DNA of 64,000 bases from Flavobacterium terrigena (GCF_900108955.1 NZ_FNYA01000009.1:17187-81186); one strand, 5' to 3'; counted from the first letter of the stretch, positions 38,806 through 49,506 are shown. Notes: a model not told the origin generated them from the letters alone. Numbers and translations: made by a program.

Positions 38806-38825
38806 AAAACAATCAAAGTAAAATA

Positions 38826-38860
38826 AAAAAAAAGCTCTTCATTTTGAAGAGCTTTTTTTT
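38826..38860. terminator. Bidirectional intrinsic terminator
   Basis: A GC-core stem (gctcttca at 38834-38841 with 38845-38852) extends into A- and T-runs on both sides. It lies between the ferredoxin and the convergent metallophosphoesterase gene. Confidence 0.85.
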
Positions 38861-38878
38861 GCATAATTTTTTTAAAAC

Positions 38879-41614
38879 TTATTCAATAATCAGTTTAGCG
38901 GTAAATAATTTTCTAGAATGTATTTTTATAATATACATTCCTTTTGCTAAATCTTGTGTAATCAATGAATACTTGTTATTATTCACGTTTTTCGTTGCAT
39001 ACAATAGTTTACCTTCCATATCAAATAATTTAATTTCATCAATTGGATAATCACATTGAATAAATGTTTGTTTGTTATTATTTGAAGGATTTGGATATAA
39101 TTTTATACCATTATCGATTTTAAATCCTTCACTTTCTAATGGGCTCATCATTTGAAATTCAACTCTGTTTGAAACTTCATTATAAGAATCGTTTGTAAAC
39201 ATAACGATAAAATAGTTTCCTGGAGCTGTTGGCATATTTACATTGGTAATTTGTGCTGAACCTTGTGCTACACCATTAAAATATTGATAACTAATTAATG
39301 GATCAGAATTTGGATTGTCATTTTCATTATATATTCCCAACCAATCTTTTACAATTCCAGGCGCATCTGTCCAAGAAGCTGTAATTTGTTCACCTAAGTC
39401 ATATACTGGACTATCTATCCAAAGTTCCGTAACAATATCACCAACTTTAAAGAATACTTTATTCCCAATGGCATTATTGCTGTTTTGGATGAAATATTGT
39501 GCATAATAATATCCTTTCGGTAAATTACTAAAGGTTTTTGTACCGCTTACAGTAGTTACATATTGCCATGATGTAGCAGGTGCATCACCAGCATTAATTC
39601 CCATTTTGTAAATCCCAATCCAATCGTTTGTGATATTCGGACCATTTGTAAAAGAAACAATTACATTTTGACCTAGAGGATATTCTGTTAAATTAGTACT
39701 TAATATTGGTACTGGTCCAACATAAAAATAAACTCTTGTTGCCACTTCAGTATAACCATTATTAATAAAAAGCGCTGCAAAATAACGACCGGCTTGTGTT
39801 AATCCAGAACTATAATTGGCGGTTCCACTCGTAGTTCCATTTGTATAAGACCAAAGTGTAGAATTATTAATTCCTGGGACTTGTCCATCTTTGTATATAC
39901 CAATCCACGTGTTACTTGTAGTTGGCGCATTTACATAATTTACAGAAATAGATTGGTTAATTGCATATACATTATTGGTATTATTTAATGAAATTTCAGT
40001 AATTCCAACGTTGCTATTAATTACTTCGAAAGAAACCACATCACTCCAATCAGACCATTCTAAGTTTCTATCTCTATGACGAAGTTTTGCATAATGAATA
40101 CCATTATCTATTGAATTAGCTAGAAGCTCCATTTTAGTAATATCAACACCTAAATTAATATTTACAGTTGAATCTTTTTGTGTACCATATTTTCCAAATA
40201 AATTTTCAAAATCACGATACGATTCTTTTTCAATAGTATTAAAATCAGCAAATTTTGAAACTACAAATTGAGTGGTATTTAAAAGTTCCGTTTCATTTGT
40301 TGAAAATGCAGATCCAGTAAGTGTTAAAGGAAGTTGAACTGGCGCAGTAAATGTGTTTGTAATACTAGGTTTGTTTGGTCTTTGTTTATTTTTATATCGA
40401 TGAAACGAATCCATTAATTGATTGTTCTTCCATTGTAAAACACTTCCAATCGAATAACTTTCTACATCCATTTTACCGTTTGTAACATCAATATCTACAA
40501 TTTGATACATCCAATTACTAATCGTTTTTTGAACATCTTCAAAGTCTTGTTCCGTTGACATCGACCAATATTGATCCCAAGCCGTTCCACCAGAAATAAT
40601 TTGGTAAGCCGTTTGATTTTTTAATTGTCCTCTATGATATAAATGATGATGTGCACCAATATGCATAATGTACTTGTTCGATGTAGTTAATAAAGGAACG
40701 GCGGTATCTCTAACCCAATTTGAAATATCTCCAACATATTGTTCTGCTTGATAAGGACGATGACTTAAAGAAAAAATCCAATCTACCGTGTTATCGTTTT
40801 GTGCAGCAGTTATAACTTGTTGTAACCATGCCAATTGCGCTGCACCGGTATGTTCAGAACTCATACTGATAAATAAAACATTTCCAGCTTGTTGCGCATA
40901 ATAATTCTCCGTGTTTGATGAAATTCCTTGATACGATAACTCACTCATATAGAAATGACTATAGTACGAATTCATACCTAAAGTTCCGTATGTTTCATGG
41001 TTTCCAACTGTAGTTTGAATTGGAATATTTCCTGAAAGCTCTCTGTTTTTCTTAAAGTGGACATGTTCATAATGATCTAAAGTTCCAACATCAACTTGAT
41101 CACCAACCATAAATGTCATGGAAACATTATCATCTGGAGATAGCGTAGCACCCCATTTTTCTTTAATTTTCCTTTTAGCTGCAGAGACTAATGAATCATA
41201 ACGAGGTTCGTTTTTTAATTGATTATCACCCATGATTAAAAATCGAATATGTCCATCTGCAGTTGCTGCTTGCCCAGGATTTGGTAAGGTTTTAAAAGAT
41301 TTAATGACAGATAATTCACTACCAGTTTTAATTCGGTAATAATATTTAGTATTAGCTGTTAAATTTGTAAGTTTTGCAGAATGATAATAATAATTACCAG
41401 GATATCCAGTGTCAGTAAAAATATTAGTATTTCCAGTAACAGTTACGTTTAAATTTGCTGAAGAAGTTCCATATTCAACAATAGTTTCACTATTACTGTT
41501 AGTTTTCCAATTTACATAAATTGAAGTTGGTGTTACATTTTGTAAATAGGGATGCAATGTCTGTGAAAAACAGGAGTATCCTATTAAAAGAGTTAAGTAG
41601 AAAAGTTTTTTCAT
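38879..41614 (-). CDS. T9SS-exported purple-acid-phosphatase-like metallophosphoesterase
   Basis: The 911-residue protein has a signal peptide (1-18), a purple acid phosphatase N-terminal/FN3-like domain (about 20-110), and a calcineurin-like metallophosphoesterase domain (about 122-400). Metal ligands are visible: GDNQ (129), GDQVD (171-175), GNHE (204-207), SHRP (284-287) and GAHHHLYHRG (320-329). Three repeats of about 95 residues, each with a W-[IL]-GIY core, fill about 540-825. A type A T9SS sorting domain ends the protein (KLYPNPSNNN to AKLIIE). It should act on phosphate esters outside the cell; substrate unknown. Confidence 0.9.
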   Translation of the reverse strand: MKKLFYLTLLIGYSCFSQTLHPYLQNVTPTSIYVNWKTNSNSETIVEYGTSSANLNVTVTGNTNIFTDTGYPGNYYYHSAKLTNLTANTKYYYRIKTGSELSVIKSFKTLPNPGQAATADGHIRFLIMGDNQLKNEPRYDSLVSAAKRKIKEKWGATLSPDDNVSMTFMVGDQVDVGTLDHYEHVHFKKNRELSGNIPIQTTVGNHETYGTLGMNSYYSHFYMSELSYQGISSNTENYYAQQAGNVLFISMSSEHTGAAQLAWLQQVITAAQNDNTVDWIFSLSHRPYQAEQYVGDISNWVRDTAVPLLTTSNKYIMHIGAHHHLYHRGQLKNQTAYQIISGGTAWDQYWSMSTEQDFEDVQKTISNWMYQIVDIDVTNGKMDVESYSIGSVLQWKNNQLMDSFHRYKNKQRPNKPSITNTFTAPVQLPLTLTGSAFSTNETELLNTTQFVVSKFADFNTIEKESYRDFENLFGKYGTQKDSTVNINLGVDITKMELLANSIDNGIHYAKLRHRDRNLEWSDWSDVVSFEVINSNVGITEISLNNTNNVYAINQSISVNYVNAPTTSNTWIGIYKDGQVPGINNSTLWSYTNGTTSGTANYSSGLTQAGRYFAALFINNGYTEVATRVYFYVGPVPILSTNLTEYPLGQNVIVSFTNGPNITNDWIGIYKMGINAGDAPATSWQYVTTVSGTKTFSNLPKGYYYAQYFIQNSNNAIGNKVFFKVGDIVTELWIDSPVYDLGEQITASWTDAPGIVKDWLGIYNENDNPNSDPLISYQYFNGVAQGSAQITNVNMPTAPGNYFIVMFTNDSYNEVSNRVEFQMMSPLESEGFKIDNGIKLYPNPSNNNKQTFIQCDYPIDEIKLFDMEGKLLYATKNVNNNKYSLITQDLAKGMYIIKIHSRKLFTAKLIIE

Positions 41615-41639
41615 GATAAATTAATGTTTGTTTATGCTG

Positions 41640-41647
41640 CAAACTTA
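41640..41647 (-). promoter_or_regulatory. -7 box TAAGTTTG for the metallophosphoesterase gene
   Basis: Read on the - strand the octamer matches TAnnTTTG, 25 bases ahead of the ATG. No -33 TTG is seen. Confidence 0.4.
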
Positions 41648-41763
41648 GATTCACACTGTTAAGTTAAGTTGCTTTGTTTTTTATTAAAACATATAGATTT
41701 TGTTAAATTTATCAATCGAAGTAAAGTAATTGTAAAGCGTAATTTTTGTTTTTGTATTTCAAC

Positions 41764-41795
41764 TTTGCTACTCCGTAACTTTTAAACTATATTTG
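41764..41795 (+). promoter_or_regulatory. Promoter of ychF
   Basis: TTTG (41764-41767), a 20-base spacer and TATATTTG (41788-41795) followed by C form one of the best matches to the Flavobacterium consensus in this window. It lies about 57 bases upstream of ATG 41853. Confidence 0.6.
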
Positions 41796-41852
41796 CAAAC
41801 TTAAATTTAAAACTAACTGTTAGCTTTAATAGGTTAACTGAATACAAATAAT

Positions 41853-42947
41853 ATGAAAGCAGGAATTGTAGGCTTACCAAACGTAGGAAAATCGACATTA
41901 TTTAATTGTTTATCTAACGCAAAAGCGCAAAGTGCAAACTTTCCTTTTTGTACTATCGAACCAAATATTGGTGTAGTAAACGTACCAGATCCAAGAATTA
42001 ATCGTTTAGAAGAATTGGTAAAACCAGAGCGTGTACAAATGGCAACTGTTGATATTGTTGATATTGCAGGTTTAGTTAAAGGTGCAAGTAAAGGTGAAGG
42101 ATTAGGAAATCAGTTTTTAGGAAATATTAGAGAATGTAACGCGATTATTCACGTGTTACGTTGTTTTGATAACGATAATATTGTGCACGTTGATGGTAAT
42201 GTAAACCCAATTCGTGATAAAGAAACTATTGACATAGAATTACAATTAAAAGACTTAGAAACAGTTGAAAAACGTTTAGAAAAAGCAAATAAAGGTGCAA
42301 AAACCGGAAATGCTGAAGCAAAAATTGAAAAAAGTATTTTAGATAAAATTAAAGAAGCTTTATTACAAGGAAAATCGGCAAGAACGGTTGAACCAAATGG
42401 TATTGAAGAAGCAGCTTTATACGATGCATTTCAGTTAATTACAGCTAAACCAGTTTTATATGTTTGTAACGTGGACGAAGCATCTGCTGTAAACGGAAAC
42501 AAATATGTAGATCAGGTTAGAGAATTAGTAAAAGACGAACAAGCAGAAGTTATTATTCTTTCTGTTGGTGCAGAAGCTGATATTACTGAATTAGAAAGCT
42601 ACGAAGAACGTCAGGTTTTCTTAGAAGATATGGGATTATCTGAACCAGGTTCTGCAGTTTTAATTCGTGCAGCTTATAAATTATTAAACTTACAAACGTA
42701 TTTTACGGCTGGAGTTAAAGAAGTTAGAGCTTGGACCATTCAAGTTGGAGATACTGCGCCACAAGCGGCTGGAGTAATTCATACCGATTTCGAAAAAGGA
42801 TTTATCCGTGCAGAAGTTATTGCTTTTGAAGATTATTCTAATTTAGGAACAGAAGCAAAATGTAAAGAAGCTGGAAAACTTAGAGTTGAAGGTAAAGAAT
42901 ACATTGTGAAAGATGGTGATGTTATGCATTTCCGTTTTAACGTGTAA
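41853..42947 (+). CDS. ychF: Redox-regulated ATPase YchF (Obg family)
   Basis: The 364-residue protein has the G1 motif [11 protein letters not shown], a G3 region [20 protein letters not shown], and NVDE in place of the GTPase NKxD motif, which explains the preference for ATP. A helical insert (about 120-190) and a C-terminal TGS domain (about 280-364; [16 protein letters not shown]) complete the family layout. YchF binds ribosomes and affects oxidative stress responses in other bacteria. It is a single gene with its own promoter and terminator. Confidence 0.96.
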   Translation: MKAGIVGLPNVGKSTLFNCLSNAKAQSANFPFCTIEPNIGVVNVPDPRINRLEELVKPERVQMATVDIVDIAGLVKGASKGEGLGNQFLGNIRECNAIIHVLRCFDNDNIVHVDGNVNPIRDKETIDIELQLKDLETVEKRLEKANKGAKTGNAEAKIEKSILDKIKEALLQGKSARTVEPNGIEEAALYDAFQLITAKPVLYVCNVDEASAVNGNKYVDQVRELVKDEQAEVIILSVGAEADITELESYEERQVFLEDMGLSEPGSAVLIRAAYKLLNLQTYFTAGVKEVRAWTIQVGDTAPQAAGVIHTDFEKGFIRAEVIAFEDYSNLGTEAKCKEAGKLRVEGKEYIVKDGDVMHFRFNV

Positions 42948-42975
42948 TTTTAGAAAATAGAATGAAGAAAATTTG

Positions 42976-43010
42976 AAATCTGCTAATTTGTTTTACCAGA
43001 TTTTTTTTTG
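42976..43010 (+). terminator. Intrinsic terminator after ychF
   Basis: A 7-bp stem (aaatctg 42976-42982 with cagattt 42997-43003) is followed by a T-run. It overlaps an in-frame TTG at 42973 of the next gene, which makes that start unlikely. Confidence 0.6.
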
Positions 43011-43050
43011 TGGCATAACATTTGTTAAGTTCTTCTTAAAATTTACAGAT

Positions 43051-43728
43051 ATGAAAACCATCAAAAAGACTTTAAAATACATAGGCTTATTCTTATTGGC
43101 ATTAATTACATATGGATTGCTTGTTTCGTTACTATCTTTTATTCCTGTAAATAGTAATAAAGTTGAGGTTGACGAACCAAAAATTGAAATTTTTATTTTG
43201 TCAAACGGAGTTCATACTGACATCGTCGTTCCTGTAAAAAATGATACTTTCGATTGGTCGAAACAAATCAAATTCGAATACACAAAAGCAAAAGATTCAA
43301 CAGCGAAATACTTAGCAATGGGTTGGGGAGATAGAGGATTTTATTTAGAAACACCAACTTGGGCCGATTTAAAAGTCAGCACGGCTTTAAAAGCTACAAC
43401 CGGATTAAGTTCTAGCGCTTTGCATACCACTTTTTACAAAACTATGAAAGAAGATGCGTATTGCAAAAAGATTCAAATTTCGACATCAGAATATCAAAAA
43501 TTAGTGGTATTTATCAATGATTCTTTTGAAACAAAATATGGTTCAACCATCAAAATTGATACGGATGCCGTTTACGGTAAAAACGACATTTTCTACGAAG
43601 CAAAAGGAAGTTATTCTTTATTTTACACCTGTAATTCTTGGGCAAATCAGGCCTTAAAATCGGCCAACCAAAAAGCAGCTTTACATACTTTAACCGACAC
43701 TGGAATTTTCAGACATTATTCTAAGTAG
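43051..43728 (+). CDS. DUF2459/TIGR02117-like protein
   Basis: The 225-residue protein has an N-terminal membrane anchor (about residues 8-30) and an extracytoplasmic domain. The pattern FILSNGVHTDIVVPV, then LAMGWGDRGFYLETPTWADL and SALHTTFYK, matches DUF2459 (TIGR02117), a family first noted near urease genes but widespread; function unknown. The C-terminal FYTCNSWANQALKSA holds a possible catalytic Cys (with the upstream conserved His this could be an NlpC/P60-like amidase fold, which is inference). ATG 43051 is used; the upstream TTG lies in the ychF terminator. Confidence 0.8.
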   Translation: MKTIKKTLKYIGLFLLALITYGLLVSLLSFIPVNSNKVEVDEPKIEIFILSNGVHTDIVVPVKNDTFDWSKQIKFEYTKAKDSTAKYLAMGWGDRGFYLETPTWADLKVSTALKATTGLSSSALHTTFYKTMKEDAYCKKIQISTSEYQKLVVFINDSFETKYGSTIKIDTDAVYGKNDIFYEAKGSYSLFYTCNSWANQALKSANQKAALHTLTDTGIFRHYSK

Positions 43729-43874
43729 TTAATAGTGATTAGTAAAAAGTGATAAGCTAATTACTATGGACTAATTACTTTTTATTAAACTCACAACTTC
43801 TTAATAACTTCTTCAAAAACCATTTTTATTTTTTAATGAAATCGTTTATCTTGCAAAAAATCCAAAATCCGATT

Positions 43875-45737
43875 ATGCTAGAGCAACAAGATCAATACAA
43901 CGAAGATAATATACGTTCACTCGACTGGAAAGAGCATATCCGTATGCGTCCGGGAATGTATATTGGAAAATTGGGAGATGGTTCATCACCAGATGATGGT
44001 ATTTATATTTTATTAAAAGAGGTTCTCGACAACTGTATCGATGAATTTGTAATGGGTGCTGGTAAAACTATTGAAGTCACTATTAAAGAACGATTGGTTA
44101 CCGTACGCGATTATGGTCGTGGTATTCCATTAGGAAAAGTCGTGGATGTAGTTTCCAAAATGAATACGGGTGGAAAGTACGATTCTAAAGCCTTCAAAAA
44201 ATCAGTTGGACTAAATGGAGTAGGAACCAAGGCAGTTAATGCTTTGTCAAACTTTTTCCGTGTAGAATCTGTTCGTGATAACCAACAAAAAGCGGCCGAA
44301 TTTTCTGCAGGAAATTTAACCTTAGAAGAAGATATCATCGAATCTACAAAACGTAAAGGAACAAAAGTTTCTTTCGTGGCGGATGAGGTAATCTTTAAAA
44401 ACTACAAATATCGTAATGAGTATGTAATTAAAATGCTCAAAAACTATTGTTATTTGAATACAGGTTTGACCATTATTTACAATGGTGAAAAATTTTATTC
44501 AGACAATGGTTTAAAAGATTTATTGGAAGAAACCATTATGGAAGAAGATATGGTGTATCCAATTATTCATCTTTTAGGTGACGATATTGAAGTAGCCATA
44601 ACTCACAGTAAAACACAATATTCAGAAGAATATTATTCTTTCGTAAACGGACAAAACACCACGCAAGGAGGAACGCACTTAGGTGCTTTTCGTGAAGCGG
44701 TTGTGAAAACGATTAAAGAGTATTACAACAAACCTTTTGAGGCTTCAGATATTCGTAAATCGATAGTTTCGGCTATTGTGGTGCGTGTGGAAGAACCAGT
44801 TTTCGAAAGTCAGACTAAAACTAAGTTGGGTTCTACAGAAATGGGACCAAACGCGCCATCAGTTCGTACGTTTGTAAATGATTTTATTAAAACGAAGCTA
44901 GATAACTTCTTGCATAAAAATCCAGAAGTTGCGGATGCTTTACTTCGTAAAATTTTACAAGCAGAACGTGAGCGTAAAGAATTATCTGGAATTAGAAAAT
45001 TAGCGAAAGATAGAGCGAAGAAAGCGAATTTACATAATAAGAAATTACGCGATTGCCGAGTACATTTAACGGATGCGAAAAACCCAAGAAGTTTAGAAAG
45101 TACGCTTTTTATTACCGAGGGAGATTCAGCTTCGGGTTCGATTACTAAAAGTCGTGATGTAAATACACAAGCCGTTTTCAGTTTACGTGGTAAGCCACTA
45201 AACTCGTACGGAATGACCAAGAAAATTGTGTACGAAAACGAAGAATTCAATTTATTGCAAGCGGCACTTAATATTGAAGAAAGCATGGAAGATTTACGCT
45301 ATAACAATATCGTAATTGCTACCGATGCCGATGTCGATGGAATGCACATTCGTTTGTTGTTAATTACGTTCTTCTTACAGTTTTTTCCTGAAATGATTAA
45401 AGAAGGTCACTTGTATATTTTACAAACGCCTTTATTTAGAATTCGAAATAAAAAAGAAACCATTTATTGCTACTCGGAAGAAGAAAGAAAAGCAGCGATG
45501 GAAAAATTAAAACCAAAACCAGAAATTACCCGATTTAAAGGATTAGGAGAGATTTCGCCAGATGAGTTTAAAAATTTCATTGGAGAAAGTATTCGTTTGG
45601 ATCCTGTGATGTTAGATAAAGCCACATCTATTGAAAAATTATTAGAATTCTATATGGGTAAAAACACACCCGACCGTCAAGAGTTTATCATTAACAACTT
45701 GAAGGTAGAATTAGATGTAGTGGAAGAGGAAGTTTAG
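43875..45737 (+). CDS. parE: DNA topoisomerase IV subunit B
   Basis: The 620-residue type II topoisomerase ATPase subunit has [34 protein letters not shown], then the TOPRIM motifs [10 protein letters not shown] and DADVDGMHI and a closing [17 protein letters not shown]. Its immediate partner parC downstream marks it as ParE, not GyrB. Topoisomerase IV unlinks daughter chromosomes. The reading frame also allows ATG 43836, but ATG 43875 ([12 protein letters not shown]) starts closer to the conserved region. The gene pair lies 17 kb from gyrB. Confidence 0.94.
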   Translation: MLEQQDQYNEDNIRSLDWKEHIRMRPGMYIGKLGDGSSPDDGIYILLKEVLDNCIDEFVMGAGKTIEVTIKERLVTVRDYGRGIPLGKVVDVVSKMNTGGKYDSKAFKKSVGLNGVGTKAVNALSNFFRVESVRDNQQKAAEFSAGNLTLEEDIIESTKRKGTKVSFVADEVIFKNYKYRNEYVIKMLKNYCYLNTGLTIIYNGEKFYSDNGLKDLLEETIMEEDMVYPIIHLLGDDIEVAITHSKTQYSEEYYSFVNGQNTTQGGTHLGAFREAVVKTIKEYYNKPFEASDIRKSIVSAIVVRVEEPVFESQTKTKLGSTEMGPNAPSVRTFVNDFIKTKLDNFLHKNPEVADALLRKILQAERERKELSGIRKLAKDRAKKANLHNKKLRDCRVHLTDAKNPRSLESTLFITEGDSASGSITKSRDVNTQAVFSLRGKPLNSYGMTKKIVYENEEFNLLQAALNIEESMEDLRYNNIVIATDADVDGMHIRLLLITFFLQFFPEMIKEGHLYILQTPLFRIRNKKETIYCYSEEERKAAMEKLKPKPEITRFKGLGEISPDEFKNFIGESIRLDPVMLDKATSIEKLLEFYMGKNTPDRQEFIINNLKVELDVVEEEV

Positions 45738-45799
45738 AAGAAAAATAAAAACATACTGAAAACTCTGTAATGAATTCAGAGAAAATAAATTCAGCATAA

Positions 45800-48547
45800 A
45801 TGAAAGACGAAGAAGAAAACATAAATCCAGAAGAAGAAAATACGGATAATACTGAAAATACTAATTCAGAGGATAATTCTATTGATGACAATCAAGAAGA
45901 TGAACTTTCCGAAGAAATTATTGAAGTAGAAGCCAAACACTTCGAAGGAGAGCATTTTTACGACCACGACGAAAATCCAGAAGATACCATTACCAAAGTT
46001 ACAGGAATGTACAAAGATTGGTTTTTGGACTATGCTTCGTATGTAATTTTAGAGCGTGCCGTTCCTGCTATTGAAGATGGTTTCAAACCTGTTCAACGTC
46101 GTATTATGCACTCGCTAAAAGAGTTGGATGATGGTCGTTATAACAAAGTAGCGAATGTAGTTGGACATACCATGCAGTATCATCCTCACGGAGATGCCAG
46201 TATTGGTGATGCTATGGTACAAATCGGTCAACGTGAATTGCTTATCGATTGTCAAGGGAACTGGGGAAATATTCTAACAGGTGATAGCGCCGCTGCTTCT
46301 CGTTATATTGAAGCACGTTTGTCAAAATTTGCCTTGGAAGTATTGTATTCTCCAAAAATTACCGATTGGGGTGTTTCATATGATGGTCGTCGTGCAGAAC
46401 CAAACAATTTGCCAGTAAAATTTCCATTATTATTAGCTTCAGGAGCAGAAGGAATTGCGGTTGGATTATCAACGAAAGTCTTACCTCACAATTTCATTGA
46501 ATTAATTGACGCTTCTATAAAAATATTAAAAGGGAAACCATTTACGATTTATCCCGATTTCCAAACGGCGGGTATTGCCGACGTTTCGAATTATAATGAC
46601 GGAATGCGTGGTGGAAGAGTTCGTGTACGAGCAAAAATTTCGCAATTAGACAAGCAAACGTTAGTCATTACTCAAATTCCCTTTTCAACCAATACATCAA
46701 CATTGATTGATAGTATTTTGAAAGCGAATGAAAAAGGTAAAATAAAAATTAAAAAGATTGAAGATAATACAGCTGCTGAGGTAGAAATATTAATTCATCT
46801 TTTCCCAGGTGTTTCGCCAGATAAATCTATTGATGCTTTGTATGCTTTTACGGCATGTGAAACTTCGGTAGCGCCTTTAGGTTGTGTAATTGGCGATAAT
46901 AAACCGATGTTTATTGGTGTTTCTGAAATGTTGAAAATTTCAACTGACAGAACCGTTCAATTACTTAAATCTGAGTTGGAAATTCAGTTAGAAGAATTAA
47001 AAACAAAATGGCATTTTTCAACTTTAGAAAAAATCTTCATTCGTGAAGAAATGTATATCGATTTCAAATTGTATTCGGATAGAGAAACACTTTATGAATA
47101 TTTATACAAGCGATTTGAACCATTCAAAAAGTCATTTGTTCGAGATATTGTAGATGAAGATTTACAGAAATTAACGCAAATTCCAATGATTCGTATTACG
47201 CGTTTCGATTCGGATAAAGCGGACGATTTTATTTCGAAATTAGAAGACGAAATGAAAGAAGTGCAACATCATTTAGATAATTTAATTGATTTTGCGATTG
47301 ATTATTTCGCCAAACTAAAAGAAAAATACGGAAAAGGAAGAGAGCGTCAAACGGAATTAAGAAGTTTCGATACGATTGAAGCTACGAAAGTGGTTTTACG
47401 TAACACCAAATTATATGTAAACAAAGAAGAAGGTTTCTTTGGAACTGGCTTAAAGAAAGACGAATATGTTGCAGATTGTTCAGATATTGATGATGTGATT
47501 GTTTTCCTTAGAGATGGAAGAATGATGATTGCGAAAGTGGACGATAAAAAGTTCGTTGGAAAAGACATCATTCATATTGCAGTTTTCGATAAAAACGACA
47601 AACGTACCATTTACAATATGATGTATCGCGATGGTAAAAATGGTTCGACATTTATTAAACGTTTCAATGTTTCTGGTGTAACTCGTGATAAGTTTTACGA
47701 TTTAACACAAGAAAAACCAGGTTCTCAAGTACTTTATTTCTCTGCGAATCCAAATGGAGAAGCTGAGGTTGTGACGATTTTATTACGTCAAGTTGGAAGT
47801 ATCAAGAAACTGAAATGGGATCAAGATTTTTCAGATATTGCTATTAAAGGTCGTGCTAGTAAAGGTAATACGGTTTCTAAATATCCGATCAAGAAAATTG
47901 AATTAAAAGAAAAAGGAATTTCTACACTTCGACCAAGAAAAATTTGGTTTGATGAAACGGTGCATCGTTTAAATGTAGATGGAAGAGGTGAGTTGTTAGG
48001 TGAATTTAAGCCTAATGATAGATTGCTTATCGCGAATCAATCAGGAAAAATTAAAACCATTATTCCTGAATTGACAACACATTTCGATGAAGACATGATT
48101 GTGATGGAAAAATGGAATCCAAAAAAACCGATTTCAGCGATTTATTACGATGGTGAAAAAGACCGTTATTTCGTGAAACGTTTCTTAATCGAAAATGAAA
48201 ATAAAGAAGAAATTTTTATCACAGAACATGATAAATCACAATTAGAAATCATTTCAACTGATTGGTTGCCAATGGCTGAGGTTGTTTATGCTAAAGTAAA
48301 AGGTGTGCAAAAAGACAATCAGATTGTGAATTTAGATGAGTTTATTACAGTTAAAGGAATTAAAGCTTTAGGAAACCAGTTAACTACTGATAAGATTAAG
48401 CAAATCAATATGTTAGAACCGTTGCCTTATGAAGAAGTTTTAGACGAACCTGAAATTCCTACTTCAGAAGAAAATGAATCAAAAGACATTCAGGATTTCA
48501 ACATAGAACTAGACGACGACGGACAAATTACGTTGAGTTTGGAGTAA
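45800..48547 (+). CDS. parC: DNA topoisomerase IV subunit A
   Basis: The 915-residue breakage-rejoining subunit opens with an unusually acidic tail (about 55 residues, mostly Glu, Asp and Asn), then the winged-helix domain (SYVILERAVPAIEDGFKPVQ, GDASIGDAMVQIGQ) with the catalytic Tyr in AAASRYIEARLSKFA (near residue 170). A long helical tower and C-terminal beta-pinwheel repeats follow (about 540-860). It ends in another acidic segment. It lies 62 bases behind parE, so they form an operon. Two strong hairpins follow the stop. Confidence 0.94.
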   Translation: MKDEEENINPEEENTDNTENTNSEDNSIDDNQEDELSEEIIEVEAKHFEGEHFYDHDENPEDTITKVTGMYKDWFLDYASYVILERAVPAIEDGFKPVQRRIMHSLKELDDGRYNKVANVVGHTMQYHPHGDASIGDAMVQIGQRELLIDCQGNWGNILTGDSAAASRYIEARLSKFALEVLYSPKITDWGVSYDGRRAEPNNLPVKFPLLLASGAEGIAVGLSTKVLPHNFIELIDASIKILKGKPFTIYPDFQTAGIADVSNYNDGMRGGRVRVRAKISQLDKQTLVITQIPFSTNTSTLIDSILKANEKGKIKIKKIEDNTAAEVEILIHLFPGVSPDKSIDALYAFTACETSVAPLGCVIGDNKPMFIGVSEMLKISTDRTVQLLKSELEIQLEELKTKWHFSTLEKIFIREEMYIDFKLYSDRETLYEYLYKRFEPFKKSFVRDIVDEDLQKLTQIPMIRITRFDSDKADDFISKLEDEMKEVQHHLDNLIDFAIDYFAKLKEKYGKGRERQTELRSFDTIEATKVVLRNTKLYVNKEEGFFGTGLKKDEYVADCSDIDDVIVFLRDGRMMIAKVDDKKFVGKDIIHIAVFDKNDKRTIYNMMYRDGKNGSTFIKRFNVSGVTRDKFYDLTQEKPGSQVLYFSANPNGEAEVVTILLRQVGSIKKLKWDQDFSDIAIKGRASKGNTVSKYPIKKIELKEKGISTLRPRKIWFDETVHRLNVDGRGELLGEFKPNDRLLIANQSGKIKTIIPELTTHFDEDMIVMEKWNPKKPISAIYYDGEKDRYFVKRFLIENENKEEIFITEHDKSQLEIISTDWLPMAEVVYAKVKGVQKDNQIVNLDEFITVKGIKALGNQLTTDKIKQINMLEPLPYEEVLDEPEIPTSEENESKDIQDFNIELDDDGQITLSLE

Positions 48548-48555
48548 ATAATAGT

Positions 48556-48588
48556 AACCCTTCAAGAGTTCAAAACTCTTGAAGGGTT
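48556..48588 (+). terminator. First hairpin after parC (15-bp perfect stem)
   Basis: Arms 48556-48570 and 48574-48588 are exact reverse complements with a 3-base loop. No T-run follows, so it may act as an RNA 3'-end stabiliser or as a helper to the next hairpin. Confidence 0.65.
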
Positions 48589-48595
48589 TAAAGTT

Positions 48596-48629
48596 AAAAA
48601 AAGCCTCATATTTCTATGAGGCTTTTTTT
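48596..48629. terminator. Bidirectional terminator between parC and the T9SS cargo gene
   Basis: A 15-bp perfect stem (48596-48610 with 48615-48629) has A- and T-runs on its flanks. The stop codon of the - strand gene at 48628 overlaps its right arm. Confidence 0.85.
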
Positions 48630-49506
48630 ATAATTTAATTATTTTGAAATTCATAGATGTATCAATCCAATTTATTTTTACAAAATAGATTCCAGATTCA
48701 AATTCAGAAAAGTCTAAGTTAGAAGTGTTTTCATTTTTAATTGCTAATACTTTTCCAGTTATGTCTAAAATTTCAACACTTTGATAATCTGAGTTTAAAG
48801 TTGAAATAGTTAAGCTATTTTGTACAGGATTAGGATATATTTGAACATCTTTTTTTGAAACAAAACTTTCAGAACCTAAAACAGTATTGTCTAAATAATC
48901 AGGAATTCCGTTGGCATTTGTGTCATCATCTAAAGGAGATCCGTTAAAGTTGTAATCTTCATTTATGGATAAAACACCATCGCCATCATCATCAGGATCT
49001 CTGAAATTTAAAATTTCATCATTATCAGTATCTTCGTTATTTAGTATGGTGTCATTATTTAAATCTTCAAATTCATTTAGTACAGAATCATTGTCATCAT
49101 CAAGATTTGATTTAACGGTGGTTAAAAATACACTAATAAAATAATAATCTAAAGTTGCTTGATCATAACTAGGGCCTGTTCCGCTATAAGTTAATTTCGC
49201 AAAGCATTCTTGAGAATTAATTACTTGATTAACGTAAGTACTCCCAATCACATTCGTATTATTTGTAAAATCAGTTTGCGTTGGAAATAAGGAACGATTG
49301 TATCCTGAAAGATCATATCCTAACGTTAAAGCTTTATTATAAAGAATAGTATTGATATAGTGATTAATATCAAATGTTGCAAATCCATCATTATTATTGT
49401 CAATCACAAAATAATAGTTGACGCCTGGTGGAGGTGGAGCAAGCTGTTGCCCTATTACATTATTAAACGAAAATAACAATGTTAGTAGTAGAATTATTTT
49501 TTTCAT
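48628..49506 (-). CDS. T9SS type A cargo protein with calcium-binding Asp-rich repeats
   Basis: The 292-residue protein has a signal peptide (1-19), a beta-rich region of about 110 residues, then Asp-rich thrombospondin-3-like calcium loops (DDDNDSVLNEFEDLNND, DTDNDEILNFRDPDDDGDG, about 137-205). A C-terminal T9SS type A sorting domain follows (VQIYPNPVQNSLTISTL to MNFKIIKL). It should be exported to the cell surface or medium. The short N-terminal region (GVNYYFVIDNNNDGFATFDI) is not recognised. It has its own -7 box and terminator. Confidence 0.85.
   Translation of the reverse strand: MKKIILLLTLLFSFNNVIGQQLAPPPPGVNYYFVIDNNNDGFATFDINHYINTILYNKALTLGYDLSGYNRSLFPTQTDFTNNTNVIGSTYVNQVINSQECFAKLTYSGTGPSYDQATLDYYFISVFLTTVKSNLDDDNDSVLNEFEDLNNDTILNNEDTDNDEILNFRDPDDDGDGVLSINEDYNFNGSPLDDDTNANGIPDYLDNTVLGSESFVSKKDVQIYPNPVQNSLTISTLNSDYQSVEILDITGKVLAIKNENTSNLDFSEFESGIYFVKINWIDTSMNFKIIKL

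Noticed and set aside
42973..43050. Upstream TTG start for the DUF2459-like gene
   Set aside because: The start lies at the edge of the ychF terminator hairpin, and ATG 43051 begins a normal membrane anchor.
44810..45286. 158-codon - strand frame
   Set aside because: It is fully antisense to parE, whose conserved motifs run through the same interval.
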